From NCBI GenBank assembly GCA_035493555.1, contig DATJIC010000053.1, positions 1 through 21,625 of the forward strand: DNA of 21,625 nucleotides, in the 5' to 3' direction. The notes under the pieces were generated by a model that made no database searches, was not told the origin of the DNA, and saw only the letters and a list, made by a program, of their open reading frames with translations. The stretch is from CAMLKC01 sp035493555 (GTDB lineage Bacteria; Patescibacteriota; Saccharimonadia; Saccharimonadales; Saccharimonadaceae). Below, one piece after another: positions 1 to 5,230 of the stretch. The position numbers and the translations under genes were made by a program. Every line of letters begins with the position of its first letter. Positions within the stretch are counted from its first letter, which is position 1.

Positions 1-369
1 CTGATGGGAACGATCCGCCAATACCTTAAGCAAAAAGTTGCCCGCAGCTTTGGTGGTAAAAAGGTAGATCTTGATGTCATCAAAAAAGAGCTGAAAGATG
101 AAATCACTCATATTCTATACGACCAGACGCGCCGTACGCCAATCGTTATCCCCGTGGTAAACGAAATCGGCGGCGGTGGCAACGCACCGCAGGGCCGCAA
201 CAGGCCAGGTGATGCTCGTGGAAACGACAACCGTGGTAATAATGAGGCTCGTGGTAGTAAAGAAGGCAGTGTTATGCCTAACCTTCCTCCGCAGAACTTC
301 CCGCCACGGCAAGTGCCTGATACCGAGGTAGTAGAGCCCCGCGCCCGTACCGATACGCGCGCCTACTAG
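1..369 (+). CDS. rnj: Ribonuclease J, C-terminal part (5' truncated by window edge)
   Basis: Only the last ~122 residues are present; the reading frame is open from base 1, so the internal ATG at position 4 is not a real start. RNase J is a metallo-beta-lactamase/beta-CASP endo- and 5'-exoribonuclease in mRNA decay and rRNA maturation. The visible part matches its small C-terminal domain: a charged helix, then the family's closing strand, here with LYDQTRRTPIVIPVVNEI (compare the usual TKRRPMILPVIMEV-type ending). After that comes a low-complexity tail of about 70 residues rich in Gly, Asn, Arg and Pro, longer than in the Bacillus enzymes and probably disordered; it might bind RNA. The stop is TAG, followed by a terminator hairpin. 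The catalytic motifs lie outside the window, so the call rests on the C-terminal domain alone. Confidence 0.72.
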   Translation: MMGTIRQYLKQKVARSFGGKKVDLDVIKKELKDEITHILYDQTRRTPIVIPVVNEIGGGGNAPQGRNRPGDARGNDNRGNNEARGSKEGSVMPNLPPQNFPPRQVPDTEVVEPRARTDTRAY

Positions 370-383
370 TAAGGACATCCAAA

Positions 384-413
384 AAAAGAACGTCGTTACT
401 ACGGCGTTCTTTT
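384..413 (+). terminator. Rho-independent terminator after the RNase J gene
   Basis: AAAAGAACGTCG (384-395) pairs with CGGCGTTCTTTT (402-413) through 12 positions with one G:T wobble and a 6-nt loop. The stem ends in a T run. The A-rich left arm and T-rich right arm could make it work in both directions. Confidence 0.75.
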
Positions 414-452
414 GGTTCTTAGCCAACCTGGTTCAGCAGGGACATAAGCGGT

Positions 453-481
453 TTGCAAAATATTGTAATTTTTGCTATAAT
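453..481 (+). promoter_or_regulatory. Promoter of ftsK (extended -10)
   Basis: -35 box TTGCAA (453-458), 17-bp spacer, -10 box TATAAT (476-481) preceded by TGC, an extended -10. A start near 488 leaves a leader of about 39 nt without an obvious Shine-Dalgarno. A second TATAAT at 511-516, with CTGTCA at 487-492, lies only 10 nt before the ATG and could give a very short-leader transcript. Confidence 0.7.
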
Positions 482-526
482 ATTGTCTGTCATCTATAAG
501 CGAAAGCGCATATAATAAAAACAGTC

Positions 527-2761
527 ATGGCCAAAAGAAAAAAATCATCTCGCAGCAGGGGAAAATCAAAACAATCAACACCGCAGCATAGCCTGCCGGC
601 GGGTTTTTGGGCCCAGGTAGGCGCCGTTGGGCTGCTTGCTATCTCCGTCTTGTTTACCCTCGCTTGGTTTGATACCGGGGGTCCAGTGCTTGAATGGCTC
701 CACGACGCCGCGCTAAGTACCATTGGGTATACTATCTATGTTATTCCACTGCTTTTCGTGTACATTGCCATAGAAATCTTCAGGTCTGAAAACAACAAGC
801 TGCCGTTTGTTATGAAACTGGCCACCACGCTGCTTATTGTGTGGTTTGCTGGTATTTTTGGCCTTATGAAAGACGCCGATGGCCACGCAACAGGCGGCTT
901 TGTCGGTGATACGGTAAATAGCGCGACGCTGGCCATGGTGAACAGCGGGGTGGCCGCGTTCATCTACGTGCTGCTTATACTCGTAACGACGCTTTTTGTG
1001 CTTCGGGTGTCGCCGTTTGCCGTTATTAAAAAACTTTGGGATATCTCACGGCGCGAACTAAGCGAACAGGACGAGAACGTTAAAATCATGCGTAAAGCCG
1101 CCGAGGCCGACGCGTCAAAGCATCAGGCGATTGGTGAACTGAAGCTGAATGCTGGCGTTCCAACACTCGGCCAGGAAGAAGCAGTCGCAGGTAAGAAAGG
1201 GTCGCATCTTTCAAGCCTTCGGGGCAGTGTCAAACAAGACAAGGTAGCCGAGGAACAAGCCGCACTGGTTGCCGTCAGTGACCCTAATTGGCAAGCCCCA
1301 AGTGTCGATCTGCTTGAGAAAAAGCAGTCACCAGCCGATGCCGGCGACGTGCAGCAGAACGCCCAAACCATTCGCGATACGTTGGCCGAATTTAACATCG
1401 AAGTCGAGATGGAAGGCGCTAACATTGGCCCGAAGGTAACGCAGTACACACTAAAACCGCCAAGTGGCGTTAAGCTGACCCGTATCACCGCGCTTGAAAC
1501 CAACATCGCTCTTAATCTAGCGGCCCAGACGCTCCGTATTGAGGCGCCAATTCCTGGCCAACGCGCTGTGGGTATTGAGGTGCCAAACCTGAAAGCCGCC
1601 GACGTCCGCCTGTACGGTGTACTCACCGCCAAACAGTGGAAATCAAACCAGGAACCTTTGGCGTTTGCGATTGGTAAGGATATTTCGGGTGAGGCTGTCG
1701 TTGGCGAGCTGAACAAAATGCCCCACCTGCTTATTGCTGGTCAGACGGGTAGTGGTAAGTCGGTAATGATCAATACGCTGCTGACAAGCCTACTGTACCG
1801 TAACTCGCCCAGCGAAATGAAACTGATCTTGGTTGACCCGAAGCAGGTAGAAATGGCGCCGTACGAGGACATTCCGCACCTGCTCACCCCGGTGATTACC
1901 GAGCCGGAAAAAACAATCAGCGCGCTTAAGTGGGCGGTAAACGAGATGGAGCGCCGCTACAAGCTGCTTGCCGAAGAAAAAATCCGTGATATCAAAAGCT
2001 ATAACCAAAAAATCCAATCGGGAGGCAAAAAGATCTCGGTAGAGGATAAAGACGGTAACGAGCAGCGCGTGGACGATGGCGCGATGCCGTACATTGTGAT
2101 TGTGATCGACGAGCTGGCCGACCTTATGATGGTGGCTGCGCGTGACGTTGAGGCGCTGATCGTCCGGCTGGCGCAAAAGGCCCGTGCCGTGGGTATCCAC
2201 CTGGTGCTTGCTACGCAGCGTCCAAGCGTTGATGTTATTACCGGACTGATTAAGGCTAACATTCCGGCGCGTATTGCGTTTACTGTGGCCAGCCAGATCG
2301 ACTCGCGTACTATTCTTGACCAAATCGGGGCTGAAAAGCTGCTTGGCCAAGGTGATATGCTGCTGCTGACTCCAAGCATGAGCAAACCTAAGCGTATCCA
2401 GGGTGCCTGGGTGATGGACGAGGAAGTCATAAAGATCACCGACCACCTGCGCATGCAATCGGCACCGCAATATAACGACGAAATTATTAGCCAGCCTGTT
2501 CAGCTTAACGGCAAGGGCGGGGTAGTAATGGACTTTGACGGCCATGGCGATGACGATATGTACAAGGATGCTGTTAGGGTAGTGGTTGAAAGCGGTAAGG
2601 CCTCGACCTCGCTGCTGCAGCGGCGTCTGCGCGTCGGGTATGCCCGCGCAGCGCGTATTATCGAAGAGATGGAAGAGCAGGGTATTATAGGCCCGGCAGA
2701 TGGCGCTCGTCCGCGCGAAGTGCTGATCAGCAGCCTGGATGACCTGTCTCCCGCCGAATAG
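527..2761 (+). CDS. ftsK: DNA translocase FtsK/SpoIIIE family
   Basis: 744 aa. FtsK pumps chromosomal DNA through the division septum and helps resolve the terminus. The protein starts with a basic stretch, then four predicted membrane helices (about residues 27-48, 66-85, 95-114 and 138-160), a short linker, and the RecA-like motor. Walker A is GQTGSGKS at 405-412 (K411) and Walker B is VIVIDELADL with D528/E529. The end (from about 680) is a winged-helix gamma domain with LLQRRLRVGYARAARIIEEME, the part that reads polar DNA motifs. The linker is short compared with E. coli FtsK (about 1300 aa) and similar to SpoIIIE-size proteins. It stands alone between a terminator and the foreign-looking segment downstream. 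There is no clear ribosome-binding site; ATG 527 is the first sensible start after the promoter. Confidence 0.96.
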   Translation: MAKRKKSSRSRGKSKQSTPQHSLPAGFWAQVGAVGLLAISVLFTLAWFDTGGPVLEWLHDAALSTIGYTIYVIPLLFVYIAIEIFRSENNKLPFVMKLATTLLIVWFAGIFGLMKDADGHATGGFVGDTVNSATLAMVNSGVAAFIYVLLILVTTLFVLRVSPFAVIKKLWDISRRELSEQDENVKIMRKAAEADASKHQAIGELKLNAGVPTLGQEEAVAGKKGSHLSSLRGSVKQDKVAEEQAALVAVSDPNWQAPSVDLLEKKQSPADAGDVQQNAQTIRDTLAEFNIEVEMEGANIGPKVTQYTLKPPSGVKLTRITALETNIALNLAAQTLRIEAPIPGQRAVGIEVPNLKAADVRLYGVLTAKQWKSNQEPLAFAIGKDISGEAVVGELNKMPHLLIAGQTGSGKSVMINTLLTSLLYRNSPSEMKLILVDPKQVEMAPYEDIPHLLTPVITEPEKTISALKWAVNEMERRYKLLAEEKIRDIKSYNQKIQSGGKKISVEDKDGNEQRVDDGAMPYIVIVIDELADLMMVAARDVEALIVRLAQKARAVGIHLVLATQRPSVDVITGLIKANIPARIAFTVASQIDSRTILDQIGAEKLLGQGDMLLLTPSMSKPKRIQGAWVMDEEVIKITDHLRMQSAPQYNDEIISQPVQLNGKGGVVMDFDGHGDDDMYKDAVRVVVESGKASTSLLQRRLRVGYARAARIIEEMEEQGIIGPADGARPREVLISSLDDLSPAE

Positions 2762-2767
2762 TAGTTA

Positions 2768-2796
2768 TTGACTTTTTAAAGTTATAATTATATAAT
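2768..2796 (+). promoter_or_regulatory. Near-consensus promoter for the orphan ORF at 2854
   Basis: TTGACT (2768-2773), 17-bp spacer, TATAAT (2791-2796); a second TATAAT overlaps at 2783-2788. The -35 begins only 7 nt after the ftsK stop. This is among the best sigma-70-like promoters in the window and predicts transcription from about 2803 through the hairpin at 2860-2922. Confidence 0.7.
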
Positions 2797-2838
2797 ATAG
2801 TTACTGACTGGACGAGTATATCGATTCGGCGGTACATT

Positions 2839-2853
2839 GACAGAGAAGAGCTC
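2839..2853 (+). repeat. Left arm of 15-bp inverted repeat flanking the orphan ORF
   Basis: GACAGAGAAGAGCTC here matches the reverse complement of 3376-3390 (GACAAAGAAGAGCTC) at 14 of 15 positions. The two arms enclose the high-GC ORF. The left arm also contains the purine-rich stretch just before ATG 2854. No target-site duplication is visible outside the arms. Confidence 0.55.
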
Positions 2854-3309
2854 ATGCATCTTCATGCGGACTCGCTTTACGCTACGGTTACAATCTGTAA
2901 CGTGCAGCGAGTCCATATGAAGTACGAGGGATTGCGAGTAGTTGGCATGCCTATCATCTCCGAGGAGACCTACCGGAAGTACGTCGACATGGCCGACCGG
3001 CTCATCGCCGAGCACGGCTTCGACACGACCTCCTTCAGCCGCCGCAGTGGCAAGCTGGAGGTGATCTACGGCTACGCCCGGAAGGTTCATGACGCCGTTC
3101 GCGAACTGAGCGGCAACGAACTGCTGGAGCTGGCCCACACGGCCGACTCCCGCAACGCGGGAGAGAGCCAGGAGGCGCTCAAGGCCATGCACGTCGACAT
3201 CACGACGGCGACGGCTTCGAGGCTCATCCGCGCTGCCGCTGCGGCGGCTCTGGCGATCATCATCGCCAACCGGGTCCAAGACCCGCCGCGGATGCCCAGG
3301 GCGGTCTGA
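2854..3309 (+). CDS. Hypothetical protein, high-GC orphan with C-terminal hydrophobic helix
   Basis: 151 aa from ATG 2854; in-frame ATGs at 2917 and 2947 would give 130 and 120 aa. I do not recognise a family. ATG 2854 has a purine-rich AGAGAAGAG upstream; 2947 is favoured by the fact that GC-rich, codon-like sequence begins about there (40 of 60 bases are G/C at 3001-3060) while 2860-2922 is a large hairpin. The body is a charged, mostly helical sequence, then an Ala/Ile-rich stretch (AAAAAALAIIIAN, about residues 127-139) that could be a short membrane anchor, and a Pro/Arg tail. Codons end mostly in C or G, unlike ftsK or rpsF, suggesting transfer from a GC-rich donor, possibly an actinobacterial host (inference). 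It has its own strong promoter, uses a TGA stop and is followed by two hairpins. Confidence 0.55.
   Translation: MHLHADSLYATVTICNVQRVHMKYEGLRVVGMPIISEETYRKYVDMADRLIAEHGFDTTSFSRRSGKLEVIYGYARKVHDAVRELSGNELLELAHTADSRNAGESQEALKAMHVDITTATASRLIRAAAAAALAIIIANRVQDPPRMPRAV
2860..2922 (+). repeat. Large leader hairpin (17-nt arms)
   Basis: CTTCATGCGGACTCGCT (2860-2876) against AGCGAGTCCATATGAAG (2906-2922) matches at 15 of 17 positions as an inverted repeat. Inside it a second perfect pair, GTTACA (2887-2892) and TGTAAC (2896-2901), closes a small loop. In RNA this is a long, strong stem-loop covering the in-frame ATG at 2917 and lying between the promoter and ATG 2947. It could be a regulatory leader or a recombination/insertion scar; its role is unknown. 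Confidence 0.7.
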
Positions 3310-3319
3310 CATGAGCGGT

Positions 3320-3355
3320 GGCGGCAGGCGCGGGGGGAGCCCGTGTCCTGTCGCC
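3320..3355 (+). terminator. GC-rich hairpin after the orphan ORF, possible terminator without T run
   Basis: GGCGGCAGG (3320-3328) pairs with CCTGTCGCC (3347-3355) with one G:T wobble; an inner CGGG/CCCG pair (3331-3334, 3340-3343) adds stability. It begins 10 nt after the TGA stop. There is no T run, so termination is uncertain. Confidence 0.4.
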
Positions 3356-3375
3356 GGCGCGCGACCCTCTCGAGC

Positions 3376-3390
3376 GAGCTCTTCTTTGTC
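3376..3390 (-). repeat. Right arm of 15-bp inverted repeat
   Basis: GAGCTCTTCTTTGTC is the inverted partner of 2839-2853 (14 of 15). It abuts the hairpin at 3392-3431, so the foreign-looking segment ends here or at 3431. Confidence 0.55.
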
Positions 3391-3391
3391 G

Positions 3392-3431
3392 CTCAACTTA
3401 GGTTTTGAATTCGTTCGAAGGTTAAGTTGAG
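3392..3431 (+). repeat. Hairpin upstream of the rpsF promoter
   Basis: CTCAACTTA (3392-3400) and TAAGTTGAG (3423-3431) form perfect 9-bp arms. The interior TTTTGAA-TTCG-TTCGAAGG can continue pairing with wobbles around a TTCG loop, giving a nearly continuous stem. It lies between the orphan segment and the ribosomal-protein promoter and could act as a terminator insulating the two. No T run follows. Confidence 0.55.
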
Positions 3432-3467
3432 AATACGGTTTGGACGTATGGTGGGCACCACTAGTAT

Positions 3468-3490
3468 TTATCCACAGTTTTTGATATAAT
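3468..3490 (+). promoter_or_regulatory. rpsF operon promoter with DnaA-box 9-mer
   Basis: -10 box TATAAT (3485-3490) is preceded by TGA, an extended -10; no good -35 is seen at 16-18 bp. The 9-mer TTATCCACA (3468-3476), identical to a strong DnaA box, lies in the -35/spacer region. A start near 3497 gives a leader of about 60 nt holding the hairpin GCTTACA/TGTAAGC (3509-3515, 3521-3527). Confidence 0.6.
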
Positions 3491-3508
3491 TAAAGGGTTA
3501 TTAACTCG

Positions 3509-3527
3509 GCTTACACTTGCTGTAAGC
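3509..3527 (+). promoter_or_regulatory. Leader stem-loop of the rpsF operon
   Basis: GCTTACA (3509-3515), 5-nt loop, TGTAAGC (3521-3527): a perfect 7-bp stem in the leader just before the Shine-Dalgarno. S6 operons in many bacteria have an S6:S18-binding leader with a CCG motif; I do not see a clear CCG bulge here, so autoregulation through this stem is only a possibility. Confidence 0.4.
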
Positions 3528-3558
3528 ATCCATAAGGATTCCAGAGGAGGAAACTTAT

Positions 3559-3909
3559 ATGAAGGAATACGAACTTACCGTTCTTATTCACCCGGACCTC
3601 GAGGTTGACCTCGACGCTCCACTCGCGAAAGTCCGCGAAATCATCACCAGCGCTGGTGGTAAAATCACCAAAGAAGACAACTGGGGTAAGAAAAAACTTG
3701 CTTACAAGATCAACCGCGAAGATTTTGCCGTCTATGTCTACATGGACCTTGAGCTTCCGGCAGAGGCACCGCTCAAGATCAGCAACACGCTGAACATCAC
3801 CGACGAAGTGCTCCGCTACCTGCTTGTTAAACAAGACGAAAAGGGACGCAAGGCGCTCGAAGAAGCAAAAGCAAACGCTTCAAACGAAGAAACAGAAGAA
3901 AAGGAATAG
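3559..3909 (+). CDS. rpsF: 30S ribosomal protein S6
   Basis: 116 aa. S6 binds S18 on the platform of the small ribosomal subunit. The sequence has the family start, MKEYELTVLIHPDLE, the KIT/GKKKLAYKI core strand and the basic/acidic end; the C-terminal 25 residues are Glu/Lys-rich, as in many S6 proteins. The start is set by an excellent Shine-Dalgarno, AGAGGAGG (3543-3550), 8 nt before the ATG. It is the first gene of the conserved rpsF-ssb-rpsR cluster; ssb starts 6 nt after its stop. Co-transcription with S18 fits their direct contact in the ribosome. Confidence 0.96.
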   Translation: MKEYELTVLIHPDLEVDLDAPLAKVREIITSAGGKITKEDNWGKKKLAYKINREDFAVYVYMDLELPAEAPLKISNTLNITDEVLRYLLVKQDEKGRKALEEAKANASNEETEEKE

Positions 3910-3915
3910 GGGATT

Positions 3916-4353
3916 ATGGCCAAAAGCATCAACCAAGTAATTTTGATGGGACGCCTTACGCGCGACCCAGAAGTACGCACAACGTCAACGGGTAAGACGA
4001 TTACGAGCTTCAGCTTGGCGGTTGATCGCGGCGGCCAGGAAGACGCAGCCGACTTCTTTGACGTCACTGCCTGGGAAAAGCTAGGGGAACTGGTTAGCCA
4101 GTACCTCTCTAAGGGACGCCGCTGCCTCGTACAGGGACGCCTTCGCCAGGACAGCTGGGACGACAAAGAGACCGGCAAAAAGCGCAGCAAGGTGGAAGTT
4201 GTTGCCACCGACGTCACGTTCCTTGACGGACCAAACGGCGACAGTGCCGGCGGTTCAGCGGGCGGCCAAAGTGCCCCTCGCAAAAAGTCTGAAGATGTCG
4301 TTATTGAAGACATCGATGACAAACCAATTGATTTAAGTGAAATTCCATTCTAA
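3916..4353 (+). CDS. ssb: Single-stranded DNA-binding protein SSB
   Basis: 145 aa. SSB coats single-stranded DNA during replication and repair. Residues 1-105 form the OB fold with INQVILMGRLTRDPEVR near the start, the conserved FFDVTAWEKLGE region and the LVQGRL strand. A Gly/Ser-rich flexible linker follows, ending in the acidic protein-interaction tip DLSEIPF (compare DDDIPF of E. coli), which recruits repair and replication partners. It lies between rpsF and rpsR, 6 nt after rpsF, in the usual bacterial order. It starts with GATT before the ATG rather than a strong Shine-Dalgarno, so translation may be coupled to rpsF. Confidence 0.96.
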   Translation: MAKSINQVILMGRLTRDPEVRTTSTGKTITSFSLAVDRGGQEDAADFFDVTAWEKLGELVSQYLSKGRRCLVQGRLRQDSWDDKETGKKRSKVEVVATDVTFLDGPNGDSAGGSAGGQSAPRKKSEDVVIEDIDDKPIDLSEIPF

Positions 4354-4364
4354 GGAGAACTCAG

Positions 4365-4565
4365 ATGGCAAAACGTTTTAAGAAAGACACTCCTGTCTAC
4401 TTTGACTACAAAGATGTAAAAACCCTGCAGCGTTTTATTAACGTGTACGGGCAGATCGAACCAGTTGCAAAGACCGGCCTTAGTGCCAAGCAGCAGCGCC
4501 AGCTCGCCGTTGCAATCAAGCGCGCACGGCACCTCGCCCTGCTTCCGTTCGTTACTTCTAACTAA
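4365..4565 (+). CDS. rpsR: 30S ribosomal protein S18
   Basis: 66 aa. S18 pairs with S6 on the 30S platform. The family core is clear: VYFDYKDVKTLQRFINVYGQI, then TGLSAKQQRQLAVAIKRARHLALLPF, with the usual RARxLALLPF ending. A Shine-Dalgarno, AAGGAGAA, lies between the ssb stop and the ATG. Slightly shorter than the usual 70-80 aa because the N-terminal extension is minimal. No zinc-binding cysteines are present, the common C-minus form. Confidence 0.96.
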   Translation: MAKRFKKDTPVYFDYKDVKTLQRFINVYGQIEPVAKTGLSAKQQRQLAVAIKRARHLALLPFVTSN

Positions 4566-4581
4566 AAGTTTAGAGAACTCT

Positions 4582-4606
4582 GCAGCGCACGTATAACGCG
4601 CGCTGC
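4582..4606 (+). terminator. Hairpin between rpsR and efp (weak terminator or attenuator)
   Basis: GCAGCGC (4582-4588) and GCGCTGC (4600-4606) are perfect 7-bp arms. No T run follows, so full termination is doubtful; it may only reduce read-through into efp. Confidence 0.4.
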
Positions 4607-4643
4607 GAAGCATTTCTAAGCGTAAAAACTCCAGGAGAGAATC

Positions 4644-5204
4644 ATGTATCAACCAACCGATCTTAAAAAAGGGACCGTCGTTCAGCTCGACGGCAAACCG
4701 TACCGCGTTACCGAGTATGGCCAAAAGGTTATGGGCCGCGGCGGTAGTATTGTAAACGTAAAGCTGAAAAATCTTATTGATGGCAGTGTTATTCCTAAAA
4801 CGTTCAAAGGCCAGGATAAAATTGAGCGGGCCGAAGTAACCAGCAAAGCCGTTCAATATCTCTATAACGACGGCAGTACGTTCTTTTTCATGGACCCTGA
4901 AACGTTCGAGCAGTTTGAACTCGCTACGGATATCGTTGACTCGGCTGCTGGCTACCTTAAGGAAGGCGACAACCTGACGCTGCAGTTCTTTGACGGCAAA
5001 GTTATTAACGTTGAGCTGCCTAAAAATGTATACCTTGAAGTAACGTATGCGGAAGATGTCGTAAAAGGTGATACGACGTCGAGCGTTCTAAAAGACGCCA
5101 CGGTAGAGACAGGCCTTACGGTAAAGGTGCCAGCCTTTATTAAAATGGGTGACATTATCTCTGTTGATACGGAGACGGGCGAGTACCGCGAACGCAAAAA
5201 ATAG
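4644..5204 (+). CDS. efp: Translation elongation factor P
   Basis: 186 aa, the usual length. EF-P enters the ribosomal E site and rescues stalling at polyproline stretches. The three beta-barrel layout is visible: the KOW-like N-domain (residues 1-63, ending in the KTFKGQDKIERAEV region), the middle OB domain with QYLYNDGSTFFFMDPETFEQ, and the C-terminal domain ending in the signature GDIISVDTETGEYRER. The tip of the first domain reads GQKVMGRGGSIVNVKL, which places Arg32 where E. coli has the lysylated Lys34 and Pseudomonas has rhamnosylated Arg32. No modification enzyme is seen in the window. A Shine-Dalgarno, AGGAGAGA (4633-4640), fixes the start. It lies 79 nt after rpsR, behind a hairpin. 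Confidence 0.96.
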   Translation: MYQPTDLKKGTVVQLDGKPYRVTEYGQKVMGRGGSIVNVKLKNLIDGSVIPKTFKGQDKIERAEVTSKAVQYLYNDGSTFFFMDPETFEQFELATDIVDSAAGYLKEGDNLTLQFFDGKVINVELPKNVYLEVTYAEDVVKGDTTSSVLKDATVETGLTVKVPAFIKMGDIISVDTETGEYRERKK

Positions 5205-5218
5205 CCGCCAGTTGGTGG

Positions 5219-5224
5219 TACAAT
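5219..5224 (+). promoter_or_regulatory. Leaderless-type extended -10 box of the serine hydrolase gene
   Basis: TACAAT, preceded by TGG (extended -10), lies 6 nt before ATG 5231, so transcription would begin at or next to the start codon. There is no Shine-Dalgarno and no convincing -35. It lies in the 26-nt gap after efp. Confidence 0.6.
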
Positions 5225-5230
5225 AGGGCT

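Noticed and set aside
1790..2545. Long open frame antisense to ftsK (251 codons)
   Set aside because: It lies wholly within the ftsK motor domain, has no recognisable domain and is a codon-bias shadow. The same applies to other antisense frames across tlyA, pilB and the serine hydrolase.
2839..3431. Insertion sequence or transposon call for the orphan segment
   Set aside because: No transposase, no target-site duplication and only one copy visible; kept as an inverted-repeat observation instead.
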